From assembly GCA_013202925.1 (NCBI GenBank), contig JABMRA010000070.1, positions 1-19,345 on the forward strand: DNA of 19,345 nt. Direction: 5' to 3'. Within the stretch, counting starts at the first letter, position 1. Each line of letters begins with the position of its first letter. Both the position numbers and the translations under genes were made by a program. Positions 12,322 through 19,345 of this stretch are shown here, one piece after another. Under the pieces are notes generated by a model. It was not told the DNA's origin. It saw nothing but the letters and a program-made list of their open reading frames with translations, and made no database searches. The DNA comes from Candidatus Omnitrophota bacterium. Lineage in GTDB: Bacteria > Omnitrophota > Gorgyraeia > Gorgyraeales > Gorgyraeaceae.

Positions 12322-13062
12322 ATGAAAAAAATAAGCATTATATTGATAATCATAATATTCACGGTCGTCGCTGCCTCGATAGCAAAGGATCTCATCATCA
12401 AGACGTCTATCGAAGGCATAGTGTTGCTGGCAACAGGGCTAAGGATGAATATCGGCTCATTGAAAGTGAGCATCACCGATACATACATCGACATAAAAGA
12501 CATGGTCATCTTTAACCCGACTCACTTTAATGACAGGGTAATGCTGAAGGCGCCCGAGGTATACATAGATTACGACCTTCCCGCGATATTCAAAAAGAAG
12601 GTCCACCTGAACGAGGTGCGCATAGACATCAGGGAATTGACAGTCGTAAAAAACAGGGCAAACAAGACAAACCTCGACTACGTGAAGGATTTAAAACCAA
12701 AGCAAGGCGAGGCCGCAGGGGAGGCCTCCGGGGAACAGGAGCGCCGCCTGCAGATAGACATGCTGCGCCTTAAGATCGGAAAGGTCATCTACAGGGATTA
12801 TTCTGCCGGAGAAAAACCGCAGGTATCAGAATACAAGATCAACATTGACGCCAGCTATAAAAACGTGAAAGATACCAAAGAGATAATGAGGCTAATAATA
12901 TCAAAGGCCATAATAAGTACAGCTATAGGGACGATCTCGGGCGTTGGCAAATTTGGCGAAGACGTTGCCTCTGATACACTGGAGGGAGGCAAGGACGCAT
13001 TGAAAAAGACAGCGGATGAAATAAAGGATTTTTTTAAAAGCCCTTTCAAGAAGAAGGAATGA
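12322..13062 (+). CDS. AsmA/DUF748-like membrane-anchored protein
   Basis: This 246-residue protein has an N-terminal membrane helix (about 4-20, ISIILIIIIFTVVAAS). A domain like the start of AsmA/DUF748 proteins follows: GLRMNIGSLKVSITDTYIDI, then VIFNPTHFNDRVMLKAPEVYID and LNEVRIDIRELTVV. This family anchors in the inner membrane and reaches into the periplasm, with roles in outer-membrane lipid homeostasis. It is much shorter than full AsmA proteins, so it may represent one repeat unit. A charged, low-complexity segment at about 126-142 and a Lys-rich amphipathic tail follow. The start is the first ATG after a weak GGATAAG element. Confidence 0.75.
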   Translation: MKKISIILIIIIFTVVAASIAKDLIIKTSIEGIVLLATGLRMNIGSLKVSITDTYIDIKDMVIFNPTHFNDRVMLKAPEVYIDYDLPAIFKKKVHLNEVRIDIRELTVVKNRANKTNLDYVKDLKPKQGEAAGEASGEQERRLQIDMLRLKIGKVIYRDYSAGEKPQVSEYKINIDASYKNVKDTKEIMRLIISKAIISTAIGTISGVGKFGEDVASDTLEGGKDALKKTADEIKDFFKSPFKKKE

Positions 13063-13065
13063 TCA

Positions 13066-13293
13066 TTGGGGTTTATATCATATAACGAATCCGGGCTCCG
13101 CTATTTTCTGTTCCTGTCAATACCTGTCCTGACATTTCTGATCCTATACGCATTCTGTTACCTGAGGTACGGCAAAAAGACAGAAGAATCCCGCGCCTAT
13201 TATCTCTCTTCACACATACTGATCGTCTATGTATTCGTATTTTTTGTATATATGTTTCTTGGCCTCAGATTTCTGTATCTAATAAGTAGGTAG
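13066..13293 (+). CDS. Small two-helix membrane protein
   Basis: This 75-residue protein has two hydrophobic segments, at about 12-33 (YFLFLSIPVLTFLILYAFCY) and 47-72 (SSHILIVYVFVFFVYMFLGL), joined by a basic-acidic loop (RYGKKTEESR). I do not recognise a family. It starts at TTG, supported by AAGGA (13054-13058) 7 bases upstream, and lies 3 bases after the AsmA-like gene. An unrelated open frame without a start codon continues just beyond its stop (13290-13379), so a C-terminal frameshift cannot be excluded. Confidence 0.6.
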   Translation: MGFISYNESGLRYFLFLSIPVLTFLILYAFCYLRYGKKTEESRAYYLSSHILIVYVFVFFVYMFLGLRFLYLISR

Positions 13294-13379
13294 GATACAG
13301 GCAAAAGGGCAACAGATACAATACGTTTAAATTTGACCTGGAGAACCTGCCGGAACTGCTCGAACAAAAGGAGGATTAG
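13290..13379 (+). other. Short open frame without start codon, possible gene remnant
   Basis: This segment between the small membrane protein and the pilin gene is open for 29 codons in one frame, ending in TAG. It encodes a plausible protein tail (...NTFKFDLENLPELLEQKED). No ATG, GTG or TTG in frame starts it, and a stop lies immediately upstream. A -1 shift at the end of the preceding gene would join the two. It could be a C-terminal relic, a sequencing-type frameshift, or chance. Its last bases hold the ribosome binding site AAAGGAGG of the pilin gene. Confidence 0.25.
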
Positions 13380-13820
13380 ATGCGGAAAAAAGGTTTTACG
13401 CTAATAGAGCTTCTCATTGTCATTATTATCATATCTATCCTTTCGTCTATAGCGCTGCCTCAATACGTCGCAACACTTGAAAAGGCAAGGTCTGCAGAGG
13501 CGGTCATAAACATATTCAGCGTTAAATCCGCCCTGGACGGCTACTGGTATGAGCACGGCTTTAACCTGACAGGCGCAATCCTGCCAATTGACGGCTCGCA
13601 GGGCTCCTTAAACATAGACAATCCAAATGCGATTTCAAACAAACTCTACTCGTACAGGATCTCCGGCCTTGGAAGCGCAGCAGAGCCACGCTCATATACA
13701 GTTACGGCGACCCGCACAACAAATGACGAGACCTATATTGTAATGTGGGTCCAGGAGGATAACTACACGGGCAAGTTTTACAGAAGCGCCAACCTGGGCG
13801 GCCCGGTGTATTCGCCGTAG
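13380..13820 (+). CDS. Type IV pilin-like/pseudopilin protein
   Basis: This 146-residue protein has a classic class III signal: MRKKG then FTLIELL, with prepilin peptidase cleavage expected between G5 and F6 and the conserved Glu at position +5 of the mature protein (E10). The hydrophobic helix runs to about residue 27 (IVIIIISILSSIALPQY), followed by a small, acidic, beta-rich head domain. It could be a major pilin, a minor pilin or a type II secretion pseudopilin; the head has no motif that separates these. AAAGGAGG, 5 bases before the ATG, is one of the strongest ribosome binding sites in the window. No assembly ATPase, prepilin peptidase or secretin is nearby. PilZ proteins often govern such fibres. 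Confidence 0.92.
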   Translation: MRKKGFTLIELLIVIIIISILSSIALPQYVATLEKARSAEAVINIFSVKSALDGYWYEHGFNLTGAILPIDGSQGSLNIDNPNAISNKLYSYRISGLGSAAEPRSYTVTATRTTNDETYIVMWVQEDNYTGKFYRSANLGGPVYSP

Positions 13821-13835
13821 ATCCTTTTCGCAATC

Positions 13836-14858
13836 ATGCCTATCGACATACTCTTCCTGGGCGGCACCTCAATAGATCTCATCCAGGACAAACGCTATAA
13901 AAAGGGTCAAAGAAAATTTATCGGCGGCTCCATAACTAATTCCGCCGTAATCGCGGCTAAACTGGGCCTGAAAACAGCCATGCTGAGCCGCATCGGCGCA
14001 GACCCCCTGGGTGATTTTGCCGTAAAATTCCTGGCTTCATGCAGGGTCAATACAAAAGGCGTTATTCAGGACCCGGCCATCCGCACACCTCGCGCAATAG
14101 CCAATATTGACAGATCCGGCAACTCGACCTACACCTTTTACAAAAATCCTCCGGAACAGTCAAATGTACCTTTAAAGAGCGTGCCAAGGGACCTCTTAAA
14201 AGGCCTGAAGATATTCCATTTCGGCTCCAGTTTTTCCCACCAAAATCCGACATCCCATGAGGCCCTGAAATACGTAAAATACCTTAAAAAGAAAAGGGTG
14301 TTTATTTCATTTGACCCGAACCTCAGGCCGTATGCCGTAAAGGATAAAAAAGGCGTAAAAAACCGCGTCCTGGGGCTCTTAAAATGGGTGGATCTGGCAA
14401 AGCTTAGTGAAACAGATCTCAGATTCCTGACTGGCCAGAGAAACCTTGAAAAAGGCCTGAGGCGGCTTAAAAAACAGTTCAGGTGCAAGGTCGTCGTGAC
14501 TTTGGGCTCAAAGGGCTGCGCATACCTGGATCAACCGCCGTTATTGCGAGGTGACCAAAAAACGGGAGCCCTGCGAAGCGAGGCGAGCCCGCTTCGCCCG
14601 CGAAGCGAGGCGAGCAATCTCATAAAACTCCCTGCTTTTAAAATCAAAGTATCTGACACAATAGGCGCGGGAGACGCCTTCACAGCAGGCCTGCTTTATA
14701 AAATAACCAAAATAGGGGAGAGACAGGTATTCAGCAATATAAAACCCCACCTGACATTCGCCTCAGCTGTCTCAGCCATAATCTGCGCTAAACCCGGTGC
14801 AAGCCATGCCTTAAAAGGCCTCGGACAAGTAGAAAAATTCCTACAATACCAAAATTAA
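13836..14858 (+). CDS. PfkB family sugar kinase with repeat-derived insertion
   Basis: This 340-residue protein is a ribokinase/PfkB-family ATP-dependent kinase. The N-terminal sugar-binding part includes GGTSID (9-14) and GGSITNSAVIAAKLGL (30-45). The second family signature is DTIGAGDAFTAGLL (274-287), with catalytic base D280. ISFDPNLRP and KLSETDLRFLTG are also typical. The sugar cannot be told from sequence. An in-frame insertion at about residues 233-260, rich in Arg/Ser/Pro/Leu and containing RSEAS twice, comes from a GC-rich palindromic repeat (see 14573-14615); most relatives have only a short turn here. The ATG at 13836 lacks a ribosome binding site and follows the pilin stop by 15 bases. 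This is the last gene before the next promoter. Confidence 0.88.
   Translation: MPIDILFLGGTSIDLIQDKRYKKGQRKFIGGSITNSAVIAAKLGLKTAMLSRIGADPLGDFAVKFLASCRVNTKGVIQDPAIRTPRAIANIDRSGNSTYTFYKNPPEQSNVPLKSVPRDLLKGLKIFHFGSSFSHQNPTSHEALKYVKYLKKKRVFISFDPNLRPYAVKDKKGVKNRVLGLLKWVDLAKLSETDLRFLTGQRNLEKGLRRLKKQFRCKVVVTLGSKGCAYLDQPPLLRGDQKTGALRSEASPLRPRSEASNLIKLPAFKIKVSDTIGAGDAFTAGLLYKITKIGERQVFSNIKPHLTFASAVSAIICAKPGASHALKGLGQVEKFLQYQN
14573..14615 (+). repeat. GC-rich palindromic repeat inside the kinase gene
   Basis: A 16-base unit, GCGAAGCGAGGCGAGC, occurs at 14573-14588 and again at 14600-14615, 27 bases apart, so both copies are read in the same frame. Between them, CGCTTCGC (14590-14597) pairs with GCGAAGCG (14600-14607) over a 2-base loop, and it can also pair with the first copy. 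Composition differs strongly from the neighbouring AT-richer codons. It looks like a mobile or expanding palindromic element that landed in a permissive surface loop of the PfkB kinase. Confidence 0.8.
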
Positions 14859-14890
14859 GGGAAAAATAAGGAGCGGTTCTAAGCCCACCG

Positions 14891-14899
14891 TGCTATAAT
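14891..14899 (+). promoter_or_regulatory. Extended -10 promoter for the rRNA methyltransferase
   Basis: TGCTATAAT (14891-14899) is a perfect extended -10 element (TGnTATAAT). No good -35 lies 17 bases upstream, which is usual for extended -10 promoters. The start would be near 14906, giving a leader of about 20 bases containing AAAGG (14911-14915), 10 bases before the ATG at 14926. It marks the end of the long packed gene run. Confidence 0.7.
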
Positions 14900-14925
14900 A
14901 AGTAACAAATAAAGGCACTATTTAT

Positions 14926-16089
14926 ATGAAAAATAATTACGAAGCTGAGATATGCGGCATGGCCTACGGCGGGATGGGTATCGCCAGGGTCGATGGGAAA
15001 GTTTACTTTGTGGAAGGCGCCTTGCCGGAGGAGAAGGTCGTCTTTACCAAAACGAGCGAGCGGAAGAAGTTCGGGCTCGGCAGGGTGGTGGAAATCCTTA
15101 CGCCGTCAAGCTCCCGCAGGGAGCCGGTATGTCCTTATTATAATAAATGCGGGGGGTGTCAGTACCAGCACCTGGATTATGAAAAAGAGGTGTATTATAA
15201 AGCTGAGCAGGTCAAGGAGAACCTTGGCCGTATCGGGTCTTTCAGGGAATATGGTTTTGACGGGATAATGCCTTCACCGCTTTATTATGGCTACCGCTCG
15301 TCGATCACGCTTCACATGTCTGAGGCGGGATATGGTTATTTTAGCCTGGACAATAAGACTATTATTACCATAGAGCAATGCCCCCTGGCCGAAGACGCGA
15401 TAAATCGCGCCATAAAAGATCCCGATGCTTTAGGCGCTAAGCGCGATATTACCCTGAAGAGTGACCATAAAGGCAACGTCTGGATAAACGGTCATCCGGG
15501 CCATAGGTTTTTTAAAGACTCTTATTTAGGGACAGAACTTACTTTTTCTCCCAAGGCATTCTCCCAGGCCAACCGGCAGGTTGCAGGGGGCATGGTTAAA
15601 AAAGTACGCGAATTGATGCAAAATGAAAAAAGAGAGACGCTCTTTGACCTATATTGCGGGACAGGGTTTTTCGGCATACTTTTGCGTGATATGTTTGAAT
15701 CCGTAGTGGGCATTGATGAGAGCCGCATAGCCATTGACTGCGCCAAGGCCGCCAGGAAAGGCCTGGGAATAGACAATGCGAGATTTTATTGCGGGGAGGC
15801 CGAAGAAATATACGCCCCTTGCTACGAAAGATTACACGGAAAGAAAAACACCATTATTATAGATCCGCCGCGCTCAGGGATAAGTAAGAAGATAGCTATG
15901 TGGCTCTCAGGGCTAAAGCACGCGGGGAGCCTTTATTACGTATCCTGCGATTCGGCCATACTGGCGCGTGACGCCAGGATCCTCACGCAGAATGGTCACT
16001 GGAGACTCATGAACGTCTCCTCGTTTGATATGTTCCCCCGCACAAAACACGCAGAATCCATCGCCTTATTCAAAAGATTTCCCGATTAA
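14926..16089 (+). CDS. RlmD/RumA-type 23S rRNA (uracil-5-)-methyltransferase
   Basis: This 387-residue protein would methylate C5 of a uridine, probably in 23S rRNA, using S-adenosylmethionine. Residues about 1-58 are a TRAM RNA-binding domain. C69-x5-C75-x2-C78 with C152 are the ligands of the family's 4Fe-4S cluster. The methyltransferase core has FDLYCGTGFFGI (240-251) for AdoMet, DPPRSG at 313-318, the catalytic nucleophile C341 in VSCD and base E377 in KHAES. Full length compared with the family is normal. RumA, RlmCD and TrmA share this layout and the exact uridine cannot be deduced; the iron-sulfur ligands favour the RumA/RlmC side over TrmA. It has its own promoter and is followed by another. 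Confidence 0.9.
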   Translation: MKNNYEAEICGMAYGGMGIARVDGKVYFVEGALPEEKVVFTKTSERKKFGLGRVVEILTPSSSRREPVCPYYNKCGGCQYQHLDYEKEVYYKAEQVKENLGRIGSFREYGFDGIMPSPLYYGYRSSITLHMSEAGYGYFSLDNKTIITIEQCPLAEDAINRAIKDPDALGAKRDITLKSDHKGNVWINGHPGHRFFKDSYLGTELTFSPKAFSQANRQVAGGMVKKVRELMQNEKRETLFDLYCGTGFFGILLRDMFESVVGIDESRIAIDCAKAARKGLGIDNARFYCGEAEEIYAPCYERLHGKKNTIIIDPPRSGISKKIAMWLSGLKHAGSLYYVSCDSAILARDARILTQNGHWRLMNVSSFDMFPRTKHAESIALFKRFPD

Positions 16090-16117
16090 TTTTTTCTGAT
16101 GTTACACTAAAAAAACA

Positions 16118-16146
16118 TTGCAAGCATTGCTTTAATACTCTATAAT
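16118..16146 (+). promoter_or_regulatory. Sigma70-type promoter for the helicase gene
   Basis: TTGCAA (16118-16123) and TATAAT (16141-16146) are 17 bases apart in the 94-base gap before the helicase gene. Transcription should begin near 16152, leaving a leader of about 32 bases that lacks a clear Shine-Dalgarno sequence. Around the -35 box, CATTGC occurs twice (16116-16121 and 16125-16130) and AAGCA-T-TGCTT (16122-16132) is a small palindrome, a possible but weak operator. Confidence 0.78.
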
Positions 16147-16183
16147 CTACGGAACTGTTCAAAGAAATATTTTTTTAGCGCCT

Positions 16184-18121
16184 ATGCCGATAGACTATAA
16201 AAAAGAATTAAACCCCGCTCAGCTCGAAGCCGTACGCATGATGGAGGGGCCATGCCTTGTTATTGCCGGAGCCGGAAGCGGAAAGACCCGCATACTTGTT
16301 TACCGCGTGGCGCATCTGGTGGAAAAGGGCGTGAATCCCGAAGAAATACTTCTGTTGAGCTTTACCCGTAAGTCCGCCCAGGAGATGCTTTTAAGGGCCG
16401 CGCTTATACTGGATGAACGCTGTAAAAAGGTTTCCGGGGGCACCTTCCACAGCTTCGCGAATATGGTTTTAAGAAAACACGCCAGGCGCGTCGGCATGCC
16501 TAATAATTTCACGATAATGGACCAGTCAGATGCCGAGAACGCGGTTAATCTGGTGCGTAAAAAACTGGGGTTTGGCAGCGCGGACAACAGGTTTCCCAGG
16601 AAAAAGGCCCTCATTAACATAATATCCAAAAGCGTGAATGCCCCGCATGGCATATCTCTGGTCATAGAAAGCGAATACCCGCATTTCGCGGAATACGCGG
16701 AATCAATAAAAAAGATAAAGCGCTCTTACGCTGAATACAAGAAGGGAAAAGGGCTTTTTGATTATGATGACCTGCTGGTCTATTTAAAAAAGCTCTTATC
16801 TTCCAATAAAGAGATACAGGCCGGTCTTTCCAGGAAATATAAGTACATCATGGTAGATGAATATCAGGATACAAACAAGCTTCAGGCCGACATACTGTAT
16901 CTCCTGCTTTCAGGGCATAAAAATATTATGGCCGTTGGCGATGATTCTCAGAGCATATACGCTTTCAGGGGAGCTAATTTTAAGAACATAATAGATTTTC
17001 CAAATATCTTCAAGGGTTCAAAAATAATAACCCTTGAGGAAAATTACCGTTCCGTACAGCCGATACTTGACCTGACCAACAAGATAATAGGCTTTGCCGC
17101 GGAAAAATTCAGGAAAAACCTATTCACGAGAAAAAAAGGCGTCAATATGCCGCATTTCATAGAAACGGAGAATGAAAACCGCCAGTCAGAACACATTGTG
17201 GAGAAAGTGACGGAGCTGCGCTCCCGCGGGATAAAGCTCGGGGATATAGCGGTACTTTTCCGCTCAGGCTGGCACTCTAATGACCTTGAGATAGGGCTGT
17301 CCAGGAACAGCATCCCGTTTATCAAATACGGGGGCAGGAAATTCGTTGAATCTTCTCATGTTAAAGACCTCATCTCTCATTTGCGGGTCTTTTATAACAT
17401 AAATGATGAGATAAGCTGGAACAGGGTCCTTACTCTGATGAGGGGAGTAGGCCCTAAAACAGCCGAGAAAATGTTTAAAAAGATAACCCAGGACAAAAAC
17501 GTCCTGTCTTCAGATGATAATCTGTTTAAAAAGGCAAAGGACGCTGAGAGGTTATCAAAGGTGTTTGAGGAGGCCCGCGACGAAGACAAAACGCCTTTTG
17601 ATATCATAAAGATGTTCAACGCGTATTATGAGCCTATTTTCAGAGAAAGGTATGATGATTTTCATAAACGCGTCAATGACCTTGGTTCTCTTGAAAGAAT
17701 CGCTTTAAGATACGGGAGAATAGAGGACTTCTTGACTGATATGGCCCTGGAGCCCCCTGAAGAGGGAGCTGTTAAAAAGAATAACGACAACGCGGATAGA
17801 TCAAAACTGGTGCTTTCCACTATTCATTCCGCCAAAGGGCTCGAGTGGCACACGGTATTTATCATACATGTTTCAGAGGGTTGTGTGCCGTCCTACCAGT
17901 CAATAGGGAATGATGATTCCATAGAGGAGGAGCGGCGGCTCCTTTATGTCGCGATGACAAGGGCAAAAGAAAATCTCTATATGCTGAAACCCATGATAGA
18001 TCTTTCCCCTAGAAATTATCTGGCCAATAAAGGCGGCCCGTCGTTTACGGAGATAAGCAGGTTTTTGAGAGAAGGCGATATCCTCAAAAAGTATATAGAT
18101 TACAGGACAGAGATTTCCTGA
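16184..18121 (+). CDS. UvrD/PcrA/Rep-like superfamily 1 DNA helicase
   Basis: This 645-residue protein is an ATP-dependent 3'-5' DNA helicase of the UvrD/Rep family, acting in DNA repair and replication restart. Motifs in order: Walker A AGAGSGKT (28-35), LLLSFTRKSAQEM, motif II DEYQDT (225-230), GDDSQSIYAFRG (252-263), LEENYRS, HSAKGLEW in motif V, and EEERRLLYVAMTRAKE (581-596). GPKTAEKM in domain 1B/2B fits the family's HhH-like piece. It is shorter than UvrD (about 720) and ends soon after motif VI, so the extended C-terminal tail used for partner binding is missing or very short. It has its own promoter; the ABC-F gene follows after 17 bases and may be co-transcribed. Confidence 0.93.
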   Translation: MPIDYKKELNPAQLEAVRMMEGPCLVIAGAGSGKTRILVYRVAHLVEKGVNPEEILLLSFTRKSAQEMLLRAALILDERCKKVSGGTFHSFANMVLRKHARRVGMPNNFTIMDQSDAENAVNLVRKKLGFGSADNRFPRKKALINIISKSVNAPHGISLVIESEYPHFAEYAESIKKIKRSYAEYKKGKGLFDYDDLLVYLKKLLSSNKEIQAGLSRKYKYIMVDEYQDTNKLQADILYLLLSGHKNIMAVGDDSQSIYAFRGANFKNIIDFPNIFKGSKIITLEENYRSVQPILDLTNKIIGFAAEKFRKNLFTRKKGVNMPHFIETENENRQSEHIVEKVTELRSRGIKLGDIAVLFRSGWHSNDLEIGLSRNSIPFIKYGGRKFVESSHVKDLISHLRVFYNINDEISWNRVLTLMRGVGPKTAEKMFKKITQDKNVLSSDDNLFKKAKDAERLSKVFEEARDEDKTPFDIIKMFNAYYEPIFRERYDDFHKRVNDLGSLERIALRYGRIEDFLTDMALEPPEEGAVKKNNDNADRSKLVLSTIHSAKGLEWHTVFIIHVSEGCVPSYQSIGNDDSIEEERRLLYVAMTRAKENLYMLKPMIDLSPRNYLANKGGPSFTEISRFLREGDILKKYIDYRTEIS

Positions 18122-18138
18122 AAAAAGGATCTTAAAAC

Positions 18139-19345
18139 ATGATCTCATCTAACGGAATATCATTACGCTATGGCCCGCGCAAGCTTTTTTCTAATGTAAA
18201 CATAGTCTTTACTCCGGGGAATTGTTACGGGCTGATAGGAGCTAACGGTTCAGGAAAATCCACGTTTTTAAAAATTCTTTCCGGCGAAGTTGACTCTACC
18301 GCGGGAGAGGTCGCGGTGTCTCCCGGCGAACGTATCGCAGTCTTAAAGCAGGATCAGTTTGCTTTTGATGAGTACACGGCTTTGACCACTGTTATTATGG
18401 GGCATAAAAGACTCTATGATATCACGATGGAAAAAGACATACTCTGCGCTAAAAAGAACTTTTCTGATAAAGATGGAATACATCTCTCTGAGCTTGAGGT
18501 AGAGTTTGCTAAGCTGGATGGATGGAACGCTGAATCCGATGCGGCTAAATTGTTAAGTAATCTGGGCATCTCGGAAGAACTCCATTCACTCGAGATGAAG
18601 CATCTGGAAGAAGGGCAGAAGGTACGCATCCTCCTGGCCCAGGCATTGTTCGGTAACCCCGACATCTTATTGCTCGACGAGCCCACTAACCATCTGGATA
18701 TTGAAAATTGTAAATGGCTTGAAGAATTTTTATGTAACTTTGAAAATATCGCCATTGTGGTTTCTCATGACCGCCATTTTCTGGACAAGGTTTGTACGCA
18801 CATCGCGGACATTGATTACGGTAATATTCAGCTGTATCCGGGTAATTTTAGTTTCTGGTTAGAATCCAGCCAGTTGATCTTAAGACAGCGTATTGAAACC
18901 AATAAAAAGGTAGAGAAAAAAAGAGAAGAGTTGAAAGATTTTATCGCCCGCTTTAGCGCTAATGCCTCTAAGGCCAGGCAGGCAACAAGCCGTAAGAAGA
19001 CTTTGGAAAAACTTACCCTTGAGGATATCAAACCTTCTTCGAGGAAGAGCCCGTATATAAATTTTGAACAGGCCCGTGAGGCAGGAAACAATATCTTGAA
19101 AATCGATCATTTATCCAAGTCGCTTGATGGACAGGTTTTGTTTAAGGATTTTACCATTACTGTTGAGAAAGGCGATAAAATAGCTTTTGTCGGGCCCAAT
19201 AATATTGTTAAGACGGCTCTATTTCAGGTACTGGCTGGAGAGATACGGCCTGATGGCGGTAATTTTAAATGGGGCGCCTCGATTAGCATGGCTTATTATC
19301 CTAAGGATAACGCTAAATATTTTGATGTAGACTGCAATCTTATCG
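18139..19345 (+). CDS. ABC-F ATPase (YbiT-like), truncated by the window end
   Basis: This ORF opens at the ATG at 18139 and stays open to the last base (402 codons), so the C-terminus lies outside the window. ABC-F proteins have two ATPase domains, no membrane segments, and act on the ribosome. NBD1 has Walker A GANGSGKS (34-41) and LLLDEPTNHLD with D180-E181. Its signature is degenerate, LEEGQK (156-161), a known tendency of the YbiT branch. The linker contains RFSANASKARQATSRKK, the YbiT-type hallmark. The NBD2 Walker A reads G352-PNNIVKT, with Val instead of the invariant Gly, so its ATPase may be weak. GGA, 9 bases before the ATG, is a modest ribosome binding site. It follows the helicase after 17 bases. 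Confidence 0.9.
   Translation, partial: MISSNGISLRYGPRKLFSNVNIVFTPGNCYGLIGANGSGKSTFLKILSGEVDSTAGEVAVSPGERIAVLKQDQFAFDEYTALTTVIMGHKRLYDITMEKDILCAKKNFSDKDGIHLSELEVEFAKLDGWNAESDAAKLLSNLGISEELHSLEMKHLEEGQKVRILLAQALFGNPDILLLDEPTNHLDIENCKWLEEFLCNFENIAIVVSHDRHFLDKVCTHIADIDYGNIQLYPGNFSFWLESSQLILRQRIETNKKVEKKREELKDFIARFSANASKARQATSRKKTLEKLTLEDIKPSSRKSPYINFEQAREAGNNILKIDHLSKSLDGQVLFKDFTITVEKGDKIAFVGPNNIVKTALFQVLAGEIRPDGGNFKWGASISMAYYPKDNAKYFDVDCNLI

Noticed and set aside
14926..19345. Apparent change in codon choice to the right of about 14.9 kb, suggesting transfer
   Set aside because: The genes there seem to use more T-ending codons, but I could not quantify it and all three are core functions. Expression level could explain it.
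1..19345. CRISPR array, tRNA or rRNA genes, c-di-GMP riboswitch
   Set aside because: No regularly spaced repeats, cloverleaf-like segments, rRNA sequence or GEMM-like aptamer was seen; gaps are too short for most of these.

Overview
The window is 19.3 kb of moderately GC-rich bacterial DNA in which every supported gene lies on the + strand. Three things point to an uncultivated member of the PVC superphylum, most likely Omnitrophota (OP3): a Minf_1886/TIGR04138 family protein, a large set of small PilZ proteins, and palindromic repeats placed between and inside genes. The phylum is an inference. No rRNA, tRNA, CRISPR array, IS element or phage gene was seen.

Layout. Positions 1-721 hold a sigma70 promoter and two tandem PilZ genes. 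Positions 775-1206 hold the Minf_1886 gene on its own promoter. From 1252 to 14858 a further promoter is followed by about 22 tightly packed genes, many overlapping or separated by fewer than 20 bases: an exported protein, an endonuclease III-like glycosylase, a zinc-finger protein, DUF4416, two M48 metalloproteases, a DUF362 ferredoxin-like protein, an MBL-fold hydrolase, a stand-alone tRNA-binding OB-fold protein, a P-loop kinase overlapping a dCMP deaminase, YqeY, an ACT-domain protein, an AsmA-like protein, a small membrane protein, a type IV pilin-like protein and a PfkB sugar kinase. Six further PilZ genes are scattered among them. Positions 14891-19345 hold three independently started genes: a RlmD/RumA-type 23S rRNA methyltransferase, a UvrD/PcrA-like helicase, and an ABC-F ATPase cut off by the window end.

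The most unusual feature is the eight PilZ paralogues in under 12 kb, interleaved with unrelated housekeeping genes. Six have intact RxxxR and (D/N)xSxxG c-di-GMP motifs and two are degenerate. Each degenerate copy is the partner of an intact copy in a tandem pair. No diguanylate cyclase or phosphodiesterase is in the window. The pilin-like gene is the only obvious c-di-GMP-relevant output nearby. Secondary points are a related inverted repeat just upstream of both M48 protease genes, a GC-rich palindromic repeat inserted in frame in the PfkB kinase, and two promoters placed so close to their start codons that the mRNAs should be essentially leaderless.
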